Source: an uncultured Collinsella sp. (GTDB taxonomy: Bacteria > Actinomycetota > Coriobacteriia > Coriobacteriales > Coriobacteriaceae). Taken from it: a DNA stretch of 13,037 nucleotides. Under the pieces are notes generated by a model that was given only the letters and a program-made list of their open reading frames with translations, was not told the DNA's origin and ran no database searches. The stretch spans positions 1 to 13,037 of the forward strand of contig URJD01000035.1 of assembly GCA_900548075.1 (NCBI GenBank), in the 5' to 3' direction. Below are positions 1 through 9,342 of the stretch, piece after piece. Position 1 is the stretch's first letter, and each line of letters begins with the position of its first letter. A program made the translations under genes and the position numbers.

Positions 1-2
1 AT

Positions 3-47
3 AAGGCTCCCCTCCCGTCCACTGGGCGAGAGGGGAGCCTTTCTTTG
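3..47 (+). terminator. Intrinsic terminator of an off-window gene
   Basis: An 11-bp perfect stem pairs 3-13 with 31-41 (AAGGCTCCCCT with its complement), has a 17-nt loop, and is followed on the plus strand by TCTTTGTGTT. The T-rich tail lies on the plus side, so it most likely ends a plus-strand gene lying before the window. The rest of 48-167 shows no supportable gene, only a weak 5-bp hairpin (86-101). Confidence 0.7.
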
Positions 48-167
48 TGTTGGGGTTGTCTGGCCGGTCGTTTGTCTCGATCTGTAACGGGTAGGGCCGT
101 TTTGATTGAGTAGTTGTTATAGATTGAGATTGTTTGGTCGAGTCGGGTCACAGGGTAACGTGCGGGC

Positions 168-202
168 ACAAAAAACGGAGCCGTGTTGCCACGACTCCGT
201 TT
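168..202 (-). terminator. Intrinsic terminator of the phosphorylase gene
   Basis: On the minus strand the stem AAACGGAG/CTCCGTTT (195-202 with 173-180) is followed by a run of six T (170-175 read in reverse). It sits 28 nt after the phosphorylase stop codon and would end the malQ-phosphorylase transcript. Confidence 0.8.
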
Positions 203-230
203 CTCAGGAGGATGGGTAAGGGAAGCGAAA

Positions 231-2498
<2,268 letters not shown>

Positions 2499-2544
2499 GT
2501 TTTCTCCTGTGATGGGTTGTTTCATGTCTGTAATTCATAAGAAG

Positions 2545-2578
2545 CCCGCGCGAGGGGATTGGGGTGGCCTCGCGCGGG
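2545..2578 (-). terminator. GC-rich hairpin between malQ and the phosphorylase gene
   Basis: A perfect 11-bp stem pairs CCCGCGCGAGG (2545-2555) with CCTCGCGCGGG (2568-2578) around a 12-nt loop. On the minus strand it is followed by CTTCTTATG, only a weak T tract, and it lies 47 nt before the phosphorylase start. It could be a leaky terminator or a hairpin that sets the ratio of the two products or protects the malQ message. Confidence 0.5.
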
Positions 2579-2626
2579 AAAAGCAAGCGCGTCCGCACGG
2601 TGGGGAGGGGTCGGGCGCGGTAGCTC

Positions 2627-4132
2627 CTATTGAGGAAGCTCGATTTCGGCTTCCGACGGGATGCGGAAGTAGGTCTCGGTCCAGTCGGTGAGTTTGTGCT
2701 CGAGCTCGCGGGTGATGGCGCCGTCGAGCATGCGCCAGGTCCAGTTGCCGCCCAGTGTGGCAGGGGTGTTGATGCGCGCCTCGTTGCCCAAGTTGAGCAG
2801 GTCCTGCATGGTGTAGATGCACGTGTCGCTCACGCTGGCTGCGATGGTTCGGTTGAGTGCGTCGGTGATAGGCTCGCCGGCCTGCTGATGGGTGTACAGG
2901 GCTGCCTGCTCGCGCTGACGCGGGGTGGCCGTTCCCTCAAACCAGCCGCGCGCCGTCTCGTTGTCGTGGGTGCCCACGTAGGCGACGGTGTTGGCGATGT
3001 AGTTATGCGGCAGGTAGTACGAGTTGGTGCCCTCAAAGGCAAACTGCAGGATCTTCATGCCGGGAAAGCCCGAGTTGTCGCGCATGTCGATGACGCCGGG
3101 GGTGAGGAAGCCCAGGTCCTCGGCGATGATGGGCAGCGTGCCGAGCTTTTCCTCGAGTGTCTTGAAGAACTTGAGGCCGGGACCCTGCGTCCACGAACCG
3201 TAGGACGAATCGGGCGAGGAGAACGGCACCTCCCAATAGGCCTCGAAGCCGCGGAAGTGATCCACGCGGATGACGTCGTACATGTCGAGGGCGGCGCGAA
3301 TGCGGCCCTCCCACCAGGAGAAGCCGTCGGACTCCATGGCGTCCCAGTCGTAGATGGGGTTGCCCCAGTACTGGCCGGTGGCCGAGAACTGGTCGGGCGG
3401 CGTGCCGGCGACGCTCACGGGATTGCCGGCGGCGTCGATCTTAAAGAGCTCAGGCGTCGCCCACATCTCGACAGAGTCACGCGAGACATAGATGGGCAGG
3501 TCGCCGATGATGAGAATGTCGCGCTCGTTGGCATAGGCCTTGAGGCGGCTCCACTGGCGATCGAAGAAGTACTGCGTCATCTGGTGGTAGAGCATGCGCG
3601 CCGGATGGTCGGCGCAGACCTTGGCGGAAGCCTCGCCGCGGGTGCGGAGCTCCGCGGGCCACTCCCAAAACGCCTTGAGACCGCACTCCTCTTTGACGGT
3701 CATGAACTCACAGTAGGGGATGAGCCAGTCCTCGTTGGCCTGGATAAAGTCATCGAAATCGGCCGGCTTGTCGGCGGCAAAGCGCTCGGCGGCGCGGTCG
3801 AGAATCTGACGGCGGCCGCCAAAGATAGCGCCGTAGTCGACATTGCTGGGGTCGGATCCCAGATACACGCCATCGATATCGCGCTGCTCCAGATACCCTG
3901 CCTCGATAAGCTCGGCAAAGTCAATAAAGTTGGGGTTGCCAGCGCGGGCCGAGAACGACTGATAGGGCGAATCGCCATAGCTGGTCGTCGTAAGGGGCAG
4001 AATCTGCCAGTAATGTTGTTTGCACGAGGCGAGAAAATCGACGAAGTCGTAGGCATTCCAGCCAAAGCCGCCGATTCCGTATGGTCCGGGCAGAGATGAG
4101 ACGGGCATGAGGACGCCGCTTGCACGCTCCAT
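2627..4132 (-). CDS. malQ: 4-alpha-glucanotransferase (amylomaltase, GH77)
   Basis: Cytoplasmic disproportionating enzyme that transfers maltosyl and longer units between alpha-1,4-glucans, making chains long enough for the phosphorylase encoded next and releasing glucose. GH77 marks seen in the 501-aa product: start motif RASGVLMPVSSLPGPYGIG, DLPIYVSRDS near 212, the nucleophile region RVDHFRGFEAYW (Asp291), the acid/base region IIAEDLGFLTPGV (Glu338), and GTHDNETARGW (Asp390). Length is normal for the bacterial short form. The start at 4132 (ATG) places the protein just before the conserved RxSGVL motif. GTG at 4144, just after AAGAAGG, and TTG at 4147 are alternatives adding four or five residues. 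There are 128 bp between its stop codon and the phosphorylase start, with a hairpin between; the two probably form one operon. Confidence 0.95.
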   Translation of the reverse strand: MERASGVLMPVSSLPGPYGIGGFGWNAYDFVDFLASCKQHYWQILPLTTTSYGDSPYQSFSARAGNPNFIDFAELIEAGYLEQRDIDGVYLGSDPSNVDYGAIFGGRRQILDRAAERFAADKPADFDDFIQANEDWLIPYCEFMTVKEECGLKAFWEWPAELRTRGEASAKVCADHPARMLYHQMTQYFFDRQWSRLKAYANERDILIIGDLPIYVSRDSVEMWATPELFKIDAAGNPVSVAGTPPDQFSATGQYWGNPIYDWDAMESDGFSWWEGRIRAALDMYDVIRVDHFRGFEAYWEVPFSSPDSSYGSWTQGPGLKFFKTLEEKLGTLPIIAEDLGFLTPGVIDMRDNSGFPGMKILQFAFEGTNSYYLPHNYIANTVAYVGTHDNETARGWFEGTATPRQREQAALYTHQQAGEPITDALNRTIAASVSDTCIYTMQDLLNLGNEARINTPATLGGNWTWRMLDGAITRELEHKLTDWTETYFRIPSEAEIELPQ

Positions 4133-4217
4133 GAATGCGCTCACCAACCTTCTTGTTGTGGGGTCGGCCTGCCGATGGGTGTGCAGTCCGCCTCCGATGT
4201 TCTGATTCGATACGCCT

Positions 4218-4247
4218 ATTGTAAAACATGTTGTTTAAACATGTACA
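4218..4247 (-). promoter_or_regulatory. Candidate malQ promoter with palindromic operator-like spacer
   Basis: Read on the minus strand, a -35-like TGTACA (4242-4247) and a -10-like TACAAT (4218-4223) are 18 bp apart. The spacer holds clustered palindromes: AACATGTT (4225-4232), GTTTAAAC (4233-4240) and a second ACATGT (4239-4244). A repressor bound here would block RNA polymerase. The leader to the malQ ATG is about 80 nt. The regulator is unknown; a LacI-family protein is a reasonable guess but is not shown. Confidence 0.45.
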
Positions 4248-4295
4248 GGCAAGATAAAAAAGTTGGTCGATTTTCGGCGAATGGTTACATGCCAT

Positions 4296-4330
4296 GAAAA
4301 AGCCCCGACCTCACAACGTGAGATCGGGGC
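4296..4330 (-). terminator. Intrinsic terminator of galE
   Basis: On the minus strand a 13-bp stem (4318-4330 with 4302-4314, one G-U pair) closes a 3-nt loop and is followed by five T (4297-4301 read in reverse). It lies 22 nt after the galE stop codon and separates galE from malQ transcription. Confidence 0.9.
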
Positions 4331-4352
4331 AAGAGCGGTATGTAGGTTTTTG

Positions 4353-5414
4353 CTACTCGGCGTCGGCGAAGCCGTTGGGGTTGTGGCTCTGCCAGTTCCA
4401 GCTATCGCGGCACATGTCCGCGATGTCGTACTGGGCCTTCCAGCCCATCATGCGCTCGGCCTTGGAGGCATCGCACCAGTTGGCAGCGATGTCGCCGGCG
4501 CGGCGCTCGCGGATCACGTAGGGCAGCTCCTTGCCACAAGCCTTGGAGAAGGCAGCGACGACCTCGAGTACCGAGGTGCCGGTGCCGGTGCCCAAGTTAA
4601 AGATCTCGACGCCGGTCTTGCCGTTCATCCAGTTAAGGGCGGCAACGTGACCAGAGGCCAGATCGCACACGTGGATGTAGTCGCGCACGCCGGTGCCGTC
4701 GGGGGTGGGGTAGTCGTTGCCAAAGACCTGAACGGCCTCGAGCTTGCCCACGGCGACCTGGGCGACATAGGGCACCAGGTTGTTGGGGATGCCCTTGGGG
4801 TCCTCGCCGATCAGGCCCGACGGATGAGCGCCGATGGGGTTGAAGTAACGGAGCAGCACGACGTCCCACTCGGGGTCGGCAGTGTGGACGTCCATAAGGA
4901 TCTGCTCGATCATCCACTTGGTCCAACCATAGGGGTTGGTCGCGGGCTTCTTAGGATCCTCCTCGGTGACGGGCGGGTTGTCCGGGTCGCCGTAGACGGT
5001 CGAGGAGCTCGAGAAGATGATGGACTTGCAGCCATGGTTGCGCATGACGTCGATGAGCACCAGGGTGTTCTCGATGTTGTTGTGGTAGTACTCGACGGGC
5101 TTGCTCACCGACTCGCCGACGGCCTTAAAGCCGGCAAAGTGGATGACGCGGTCGATCTGATGGGTATCGAAGATCTTGTTCATCGCATCGCGGTCGAGCA
5201 CGTTGGCCTCGTAGAAGGTGAGGTTCTTGGCGGCCTCGTCGCCCACGATGGTCTTGACGCGGTCGACGGCGACGGCGCTGGAGTTAGAGAGATCATCGAC
5301 GATGACGACCTGGTAGCCACCCTCGAGCAGTTGAACGACGGTGTGCGAGCCGATAAAGCCGGCGCCACCGGTAACGAGGACACAGGTGTCTTTGGGGTCG
5401 AGTGCTTTGGACAT
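4353..5414 (-). CDS. galE: UDP-glucose 4-epimerase
   Basis: NAD-dependent SDR-family epimerase that interconverts UDP-glucose and UDP-galactose (Leloir pathway; precursors for surface polysaccharide). Seen in the 353-aa product: Rossmann motif GGAGFIG at 16-22, FAGFKAVGES near 93-102, SSSSTVYG at 135-142, catalytic YGWTK (Tyr162, Lys166), RYFNPIGAHPSG near 189-200, and the C-terminal RRAGDIAANWCDASKA and WQSHNPNGF segments. A GGAG lies six bases before the ATG at 5414, which supports the start. At the place where E. coli GalE has the substrate-gating Tyr299 (AYWADA) this protein has Asn312 (ANWCDA). By analogy with human GalE, which has Cys there, it might also take UDP-GlcNAc/UDP-GalNAc. It is monocistronic, with its own terminator. 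A -10-like TATACT lies at 5452-5457 without a clear -35. Confidence 0.96.
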   Translation of the reverse strand: MSKALDPKDTCVLVTGGAGFIGSHTVVQLLEGGYQVVIVDDLSNSSAVAVDRVKTIVGDEAAKNLTFYEANVLDRDAMNKIFDTHQIDRVIHFAGFKAVGESVSKPVEYYHNNIENTLVLIDVMRNHGCKSIIFSSSSTVYGDPDNPPVTEEDPKKPATNPYGWTKWMIEQILMDVHTADPEWDVVLLRYFNPIGAHPSGLIGEDPKGIPNNLVPYVAQVAVGKLEAVQVFGNDYPTPDGTGVRDYIHVCDLASGHVAALNWMNGKTGVEIFNLGTGTGTSVLEVVAAFSKACGKELPYVIRERRAGDIAANWCDASKAERMMGWKAQYDIADMCRDSWNWQSHNPNGFADAE

Positions 5415-5608
5415 GTAGTCTCCTATCGAATCAGGAACACTTCTTCAGGGGAGTATAGCGCAGGCAGGGACGCCCAAATCGTGCGCTGTAGGAAAAGCAG
5501 AGGATTGTGCTAACGTACTCATAGAAGAGCTTGCGTACGCATAACCTTATCTTTGACATTTGCTTACGAGCCGCTGACCTTGTAGTTTCCTGCCGTTCGT
5601 GGAAATCG

Positions 5609-5636
5609 TTGGGACGCGCCATATGTACGCTAATAT
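5609..5636 (+). promoter_or_regulatory. Candidate promoter of the CHAP-hydrolase gene
   Basis: TTGGGA (5609-5614), a 16-bp spacer and TAATAT (5631-5636) would start RNA about 40 nt before the ATG at 5681. A better -35 match, TTGACA (5553-5558), lacks a -10 at usable spacing. Five ACATRT or complementary hexamers (5621-5626, 5633-5638, 5651-5656, 5663-5668, 5677-5682) crowd the region between the -35 and the start codon and may be regulator half-sites. The remaining part of the 266-bp gap to galE shows no gene. Confidence 0.4.
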
Positions 5637-5680
5637 GTATGAGTTGAGCGACATATAAATAAACATGTAACGGAGTACAT

Positions 5681-6886
5681 ATGTCACCAAACAGCGATTC
5701 CATCCTTTCCCAGGAGCTCTCGCGCCGCACTGCCCTCAAGGCCCTGTTCGGCGCCGCTTCTGCGGCAGTTCTTTTTGGCCTGCCCGCTCGCGCCCATGCG
5801 GCGGAGGCTTCCAAAGAAACCACCGATAAACTGAATGCCGCCCAGGCCCAGCTCGACGAGGTTCAGGCCCAGCTCGACAGCATCGCAAATGAGTATGCGG
5901 CGCTGGCCAACAAGAATGCCCAGACCCTCAACGACATCGAGAATGTCCAGGGCAAGATTGACGACACGCAGGCCCAGATCGATGAAAAGAAGGCCGAGCT
6001 CAAGAAGAAGCGCAACGACCTTTCCGATCGCGTGGCCGCCAGCTACAAGTCCGGCGGCACGAACATCCTGTCTTTGCTGCTGGCCTCTGGCTCGTTTGAG
6101 GAACTCGTCGCCAACGCGCATTACGTTGAGAAGATCAACAAGAGTGACCGCGATGCCATCGAGGATATCCAGACGATTCAGGCTGAGCTCGACGCACAGA
6201 AGACCGAGCTCGAAGCACAAAAGGCCGACCTGGAGAAACTCAAGGACCAGCAGACGGCTCAGATGCAGGATATGCAGGCCAAGCAGCAAGAAGTCCAGAC
6301 CGTGCTGAACGGTCTTTCCGACGACGTCAAGGAGCTCATGGCTCAGCGCGATTCCGAGATTCTCGCTGCCGCCCAGGCCGAGGAGGCTGCCAGGAAGGCC
6401 GCCGCTGCCGCTGCCGCCGCGAACAAGAACAATTCCTACTCGGGTGGTTCGAGTTCGGGTGGTGGATCGTATGCGCCCGGAACTCCGCAGCAGAATGCCG
6501 GTTCGGGCAAGCAGCAGGCCGTCGTCAACGCGTGCTACTCCACGCCTTCGCCGGGTCAGAACTGGTGCGCGGCGTGGGTTACCAATGTCTTCCGTAACGC
6601 CGGCGTGGGCTATTTTGGCGGCAACGCGTGTGACATGTTCAACGCCTGGTGCTATAGCTCCGACCGCTCGGCGCTACAGGTGGGCATGATCGTGGCCGAT
6701 TCCTCGCACAGCGGCACGGGTGCTCCGGGCCTTATCTACGGTCATGTGGGTATCTATGTTGGCGGCGGTATCGTTATGAGCAACGAGGGTGCCATTACGT
6801 CTAAGTCGCTTGATTCGTTTATTAGCTTCTATGGCACTGGCTCTGGCGTGCGTTGGGGCTGGCTTGGCGGTATCGCGCTGTCGTAG
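5681..6886 (+). CDS. Tat-exported coiled-coil CHAP/NlpC-P60-like peptidoglycan hydrolase
   Basis: Probable secreted cell-wall hydrolase of 401 aa. The N-terminus carries a twin-arginine signal (SRRTALK at 14-20), a hydrophobic stretch at 21-35 and an AHA cleavage site near residue 40. Residues 43-235 are a long coiled coil rich in Gln, Asp, Lys and Ala heptads, resembling PcsB/CwlO-type proteins. An Ala-rich and then Gly/Ser/Pro linker (227-275) leads to a papain-like domain with the catalytic Cys in QNWCAAWV (Cys296), His in GHVGIYVGGG (His355) and a likely third residue in SNEG (Asn368/Glu369). In PcsB/CwlO-type enzymes the coiled coil holds the hydrolase inactive until a divisome partner such as FtsEX engages it; that role is inferred here. 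The start is supported by CGGAG five bases upstream of the ATG. The exact domain family (CHAP or NlpC/P60) and the bond cut are uncertain. Monocistronic. Confidence 0.88.
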   Translation: MSPNSDSILSQELSRRTALKALFGAASAAVLFGLPARAHAAEASKETTDKLNAAQAQLDEVQAQLDSIANEYAALANKNAQTLNDIENVQGKIDDTQAQIDEKKAELKKKRNDLSDRVAASYKSGGTNILSLLLASGSFEELVANAHYVEKINKSDRDAIEDIQTIQAELDAQKTELEAQKADLEKLKDQQTAQMQDMQAKQQEVQTVLNGLSDDVKELMAQRDSEILAAAQAEEAARKAAAAAAAANKNNSYSGGSSSGGGSYAPGTPQQNAGSGKQQAVVNACYSTPSPGQNWCAAWVTNVFRNAGVGYFGGNACDMFNAWCYSSDRSALQVGMIVADSSHSGTGAPGLIYGHVGIYVGGGIVMSNEGAITSKSLDSFISFYGTGSGVRWGWLGGIALS

Positions 6887-6905
6887 CTGCGGTTTGAAGC
6901 AAGTT

Positions 6906-7036
6906 GGTCCGGGACTGGGGGCGAGGCATAAGGTTGCCTGCTCTACAGTCCTGCGCAAGACGAAGGCCACATTAAGTGGCCTTCTTTGCGTGCGGAACTC
7001 GCGACCAACCTTATGCCTCGCCCCCAGCCCCGGACC
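6906..7036. repeat. 131-bp element with 31-bp terminal inverted repeats
   Basis: The arm at 6906-6936 (starting GGTCCGGGACTGGGGGCG) is the reverse complement of 7006-7036 with one mismatch, which is a G-U pair in RNA. The 69-bp centre carries a smaller 9-bp hairpin (6962-6984). The element sits 19 bp after the hydrolase stop codon and before the strong terminator at 7089-7115. No open reading frame in it looks real. It resembles a MITE or other extragenic palindrome, but only a two-base TT could be a target duplication, so mobility is unproved. Confidence 0.8.
6962..6987 (+). terminator. Hairpin inside the inverted-repeat element, terminator-like
   Basis: GAAGGCCAC (6962-6970) pairs with GTGGCCTTC (6976-6984) over a 5-nt loop and is followed on the plus strand by TTTGCG. 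The flanking CGCAA and TTGCG extend the stem past a small internal loop. The T tract is short, so it may be a weak terminator for the hydrolase gene or only the tip of the larger palindrome. Confidence 0.45.
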
Positions 7037-7088
7037 TTCTGGGTCCAAGGCGTGACACACCGGACTGGGTTGTCTGAATAAATATGGT

Positions 7089-7115
7089 GAAGGCCCCTTT
7101 CGGGGCCTTCTTTTT
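7089..7115 (+). terminator. Strong intrinsic terminator between the hydrolase gene and murB
   Basis: GAAGGCCCC (7089-7097) and GGGGCCTTC (7102-7110) form a 9-bp stem around a TTTC loop, then TTTTT (7111-7115). Its direction suits the plus-strand hydrolase gene. The murB stop codon overlaps the T tract from the other side; on that strand the hairpin has no T run. Confidence 0.85.
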
Positions 7116-8076
7116 ATAAAAATTCGCCTACTCGGTGGACTTCGGGTTCTAGGTCTACGTCGAATTGGCCTTTGACGGTTGTTTGGATGTGGCGGATGAG
7201 TTCGTCAACGTCGGCGGCGGTGGCGTGGTTGGCGTTGACGATAAAACCGCAGTGCTTTTCGCTTACCTGCGCGCCGCCAACGGCGTGTCCTCGCAGGCCG
7301 GCATCCATGATGAGCTTGCCGGCAAAGTAACCCTCGGGGCGCTTGAAGGTGGAGCCGGCACTCGGCATGTCGAGCGGCTGCTTGTCCTCGCGGCGCTGGC
7401 GGTAGTCGTCCATGTCGGCCTTGATCATCGCGGCGTTGCCCGGTGCGAGGTTGAAGGTGGCAGAAAGAACGATAAAGCCGTCGTCGGCGATGCGACTCTT
7501 GCGATAGCCCAGGTTGAGCTCATCGACATCGAACTCGATGATGTTGCCGCTGCCGCGGGTGCCGTCGTCGAGCATGCGGGCGGGCTTGTAGACGCGCACA
7601 GACTCCAGCACGTCTGCCATGCAGGCACCGTAGGCGCCGGCGTTCATGTAGCAGGCGCCGCCGACCGATCCGGGGATGCCCGAGATGGGCTCCATGCCGG
7701 TGAGACCGGCCTCGGCTGCCGCCGCGGCGACATCGGAAAGCAAGGCGCCGGCCGCCGCCGTGACGTGCGTACCGTCGACCGTAATGTCGGAGAGGCCTTC
7801 GCCCAACGCCACGACGACGCCGCGGATACCCTTGTCGCCGACGAGCAGGTCGGAGCCGTTGCCCACGATGGTGAGCGGCAGGTCGCAGCGATAACAGGTG
7901 TCGAGCGTGGCGACGAGGCCCTGCTCGGTATCGGGCGTGACAAAGACGTCGGCCGGGCCGCCGATCTTAAACGTGGTGTGCTCGCGCATGGGCTCGCTCA
8001 TCAGCACGTTGTCCTCGCCGGCAACGCCAGCGAGCGCGCAGAGCAGGTCCTCGTTAAAAAAGTCGTTCTCGTGCAT
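7114..8076 (-). CDS. murB: UDP-N-acetylenolpyruvoylglucosamine reductase
   Basis: FAD-dependent cytoplasmic enzyme that reduces UDP-GlcNAc-enolpyruvate with NADPH to UDP-MurNAc, the second committed step of peptidoglycan precursor synthesis. Seen in the 320-aa product: REHTTFKIGGPAD at 31-43, FAD-binding TIVGNGSDLLVGDKG near 69-83, GIPGSVGGACYMNAGAYG near 133-150, NLGYRKS (Tyr191), the proton-donor region PSAGSTFKRPEGYFAG (Ser242) and the C-terminal LEPEVHRVG with Glu312. I prefer the ATG at 8076: GGCGG lies eight bases upstream, and the longer TTG start at 8121 (15 more residues) overlaps the TATATT sequence that may be the gene's own -10 element. It is divergent from the LacI-family gene and convergent with the hydrolase gene. 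Confidence 0.93.
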   Translation of the reverse strand: MHENDFFNEDLLCALAGVAGEDNVLMSEPMREHTTFKIGGPADVFVTPDTEQGLVATLDTCYRCDLPLTIVGNGSDLLVGDKGIRGVVVALGEGLSDITVDGTHVTAAAGALLSDVAAAAAEAGLTGMEPISGIPGSVGGACYMNAGAYGACMADVLESVRVYKPARMLDDGTRGSGNIIEFDVDELNLGYRKSRIADDGFIVLSATFNLAPGNAAMIKADMDDYRQRREDKQPLDMPSAGSTFKRPEGYFAGKLIMDAGLRGHAVGGAQVSEKHCGFIVNANHATAADVDELIRHIQTTVKGQFDVDLEPEVHRVGEFL

Positions 8077-8259
8077 ACGAATATCCGCCTTTTGGTGGTC
8101 GTTGTCATCAATCGATTGCAATATACCCCACCCGGACGGATTTGGTGCGCTGGCGGCGATAAAACAGCCGTCTACCGGATTGGTAAAGTGTTTATCACCG
8201 AGGTAGAGGGGCGGTCGCTATACTTTCAAGAGATTGCGCGTAAACCTGGAAGGAGCGAG

Positions 8260-9288
8260 ATGGCCAACAAAGTCACCCTCAAGCAGATTGCCCAGGAGGT
8301 GGGGCTTTCCCCCTCGTCGGTCTCGCTTGTTCTCAATAATCGGCCCTGTCGCATCTCGGAAGAAAACCGCAAGCTCATCAAGGAGGTTGCGGCGCGCAAC
8401 CACTATGTTCCTAATCAGATTGCGCGTAGTCTGGTCATGCGCGAGTCGCGCACGCTGGGCCTTATCGTCCCTAACATCGAGAGCCGCTTTTTTGCCTCGC
8501 TCGCCGGTAGCCTGGAAAAGCGCTGCCGCGAGGACGGCTATGCGCTCTTCATTACCAGCTCGGGTGGAAGTGCCGACGACGATCTGGAGCTGCTGCGCCA
8601 GCTGGTAACGCGCGGCGTTGATGGTGTCTTCCTGGTTGTGGGCGACGAGTTCTCCGACGACCGCGCCCTGCGCGAAGAAGTCAGCCATCTGCCTATCCCT
8701 GCCGTGATGGTCGACCGTGCCATTGAGGGGCTCGAGTGCGACAAAGTGATGTTCGACCACGAGATGGGTGGCTACATGGCCACTCGCTATCTGATCGAGC
8801 AGGGTCACCGTCGCATTGCCTGCTTGGTTAACGCGCGCCGTTCCAATACGGGGCGTAAGCGACTTGCCGGCTATGAGCGCGCGCTGCGCGAGGTTGGCCT
8901 GCCTATCGACGCACGTTTGGAGTTTGAGAGCGAGTACTACATTCCGAGTGCATACGAGGCCTCGGAGGCGGTGCTCGCAACTGATGCCACCGCTGTGTTC
9001 GCAAGTTCGGATAACATCGCCCTCGGTCTGCTCAAGCGCTTGCACGAGATGGGGAAGAGCATTCCGGGCGATATTTCGGTCGTAAGCTATGACAACTCGG
9101 CGGCCGACGTTCTCTTTGAGCCGGCGCTGACCGCGATTGAGCAGGATCCTGGCGTCCTTGCGGAGCATGCTTTTGGCTGCATGTCCAAGCGTCTTGCCGG
9201 CAGGGGCGGCAGGCGTGCCGAAGAGGTCGTCCTGGAGCCGGCGCTTATCGTTAAGGGCAGCGTGCTCGAACTTACCGAATGTAGCTAA
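8260..9288 (+). CDS. LacI-family transcriptional regulator
   Basis: DNA-binding sugar-responsive regulator, 342 aa, the usual LacI/GalR length. The N-terminal helix-turn-helix is VTLKQIAQEVGLSPSSVSLVLNN cut into its two helices at about 5-27, followed by the hinge helix PNQIARSLVMRES near 51-63. From TLGLIVPNI (65-73) onward the protein is a periplasmic-binding-protein-like effector domain with DGVFLVV, FASSDNIALGLL (247-258) and VVSYDNS (Asp278), typical contact points for a sugar ligand. The ATG at 8260 is preceded by AGGAG with four bases between. The frame stays open upstream across murB, but that part is antisense shadow. A TATACT at 8219-8224 may be its -10; no good -35 is seen. No sugar gene adjoins it, so its ligand and targets cannot be read from context. 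Confidence 0.93.
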   Translation: MANKVTLKQIAQEVGLSPSSVSLVLNNRPCRISEENRKLIKEVAARNHYVPNQIARSLVMRESRTLGLIVPNIESRFFASLAGSLEKRCREDGYALFITSSGGSADDDLELLRQLVTRGVDGVFLVVGDEFSDDRALREEVSHLPIPAVMVDRAIEGLECDKVMFDHEMGGYMATRYLIEQGHRRIACLVNARRSNTGRKRLAGYERALREVGLPIDARLEFESEYYIPSAYEASEAVLATDATAVFASSDNIALGLLKRLHEMGKSIPGDISVVSYDNSAADVLFEPALTAIEQDPGVLAEHAFGCMSKRLAGRGGRRAEEVVLEPALIVKGSVLELTECS

Positions 9289-9342
9289 ACGTACCTGTTT
9301 GTTTGCATAGATTGCATGCGGAGTGTCTGCTATTTGCCGGCG

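Noticed and set aside
2630..4099. Long plus-strand open frame (489 codons) antisense to malQ
   Set aside because: Its translation is low-complexity Val/Gly/Leu/Ala without family motifs, while the opposite strand encodes a full GH77 enzyme. High-GC codon bias opens such shadow frames.
4263..5513. Plus-strand open frame (416 codons) antisense to galE
   Set aside because: Same composition artefact: it runs through the galE terminator and has no convincing start or domain, while galE is fully conserved on the other strand.
5553..5586. Consensus TTGACA as -35 of the hydrolase promoter
   Set aside because: No acceptable -10 lies 15-19 bp downstream; TGTAGT is 22 bp away.
6789..7055. Small plus-strand frame (88 codons) over the end of the hydrolase gene and the inverted repeat
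   Set aside because: It overlaps the hydrolase in another frame, contains two arms of a palindrome, and its repeated peptide pattern only mirrors the inverted repeat.
7165..8259. N-terminal extension of the LacI-family frame across murB
   Set aside because: The frame is open by chance. The ATG at 8260 has AGGAG and begins exactly at the conserved LacI helix-turn-helix, and the upstream part is antisense to murB.
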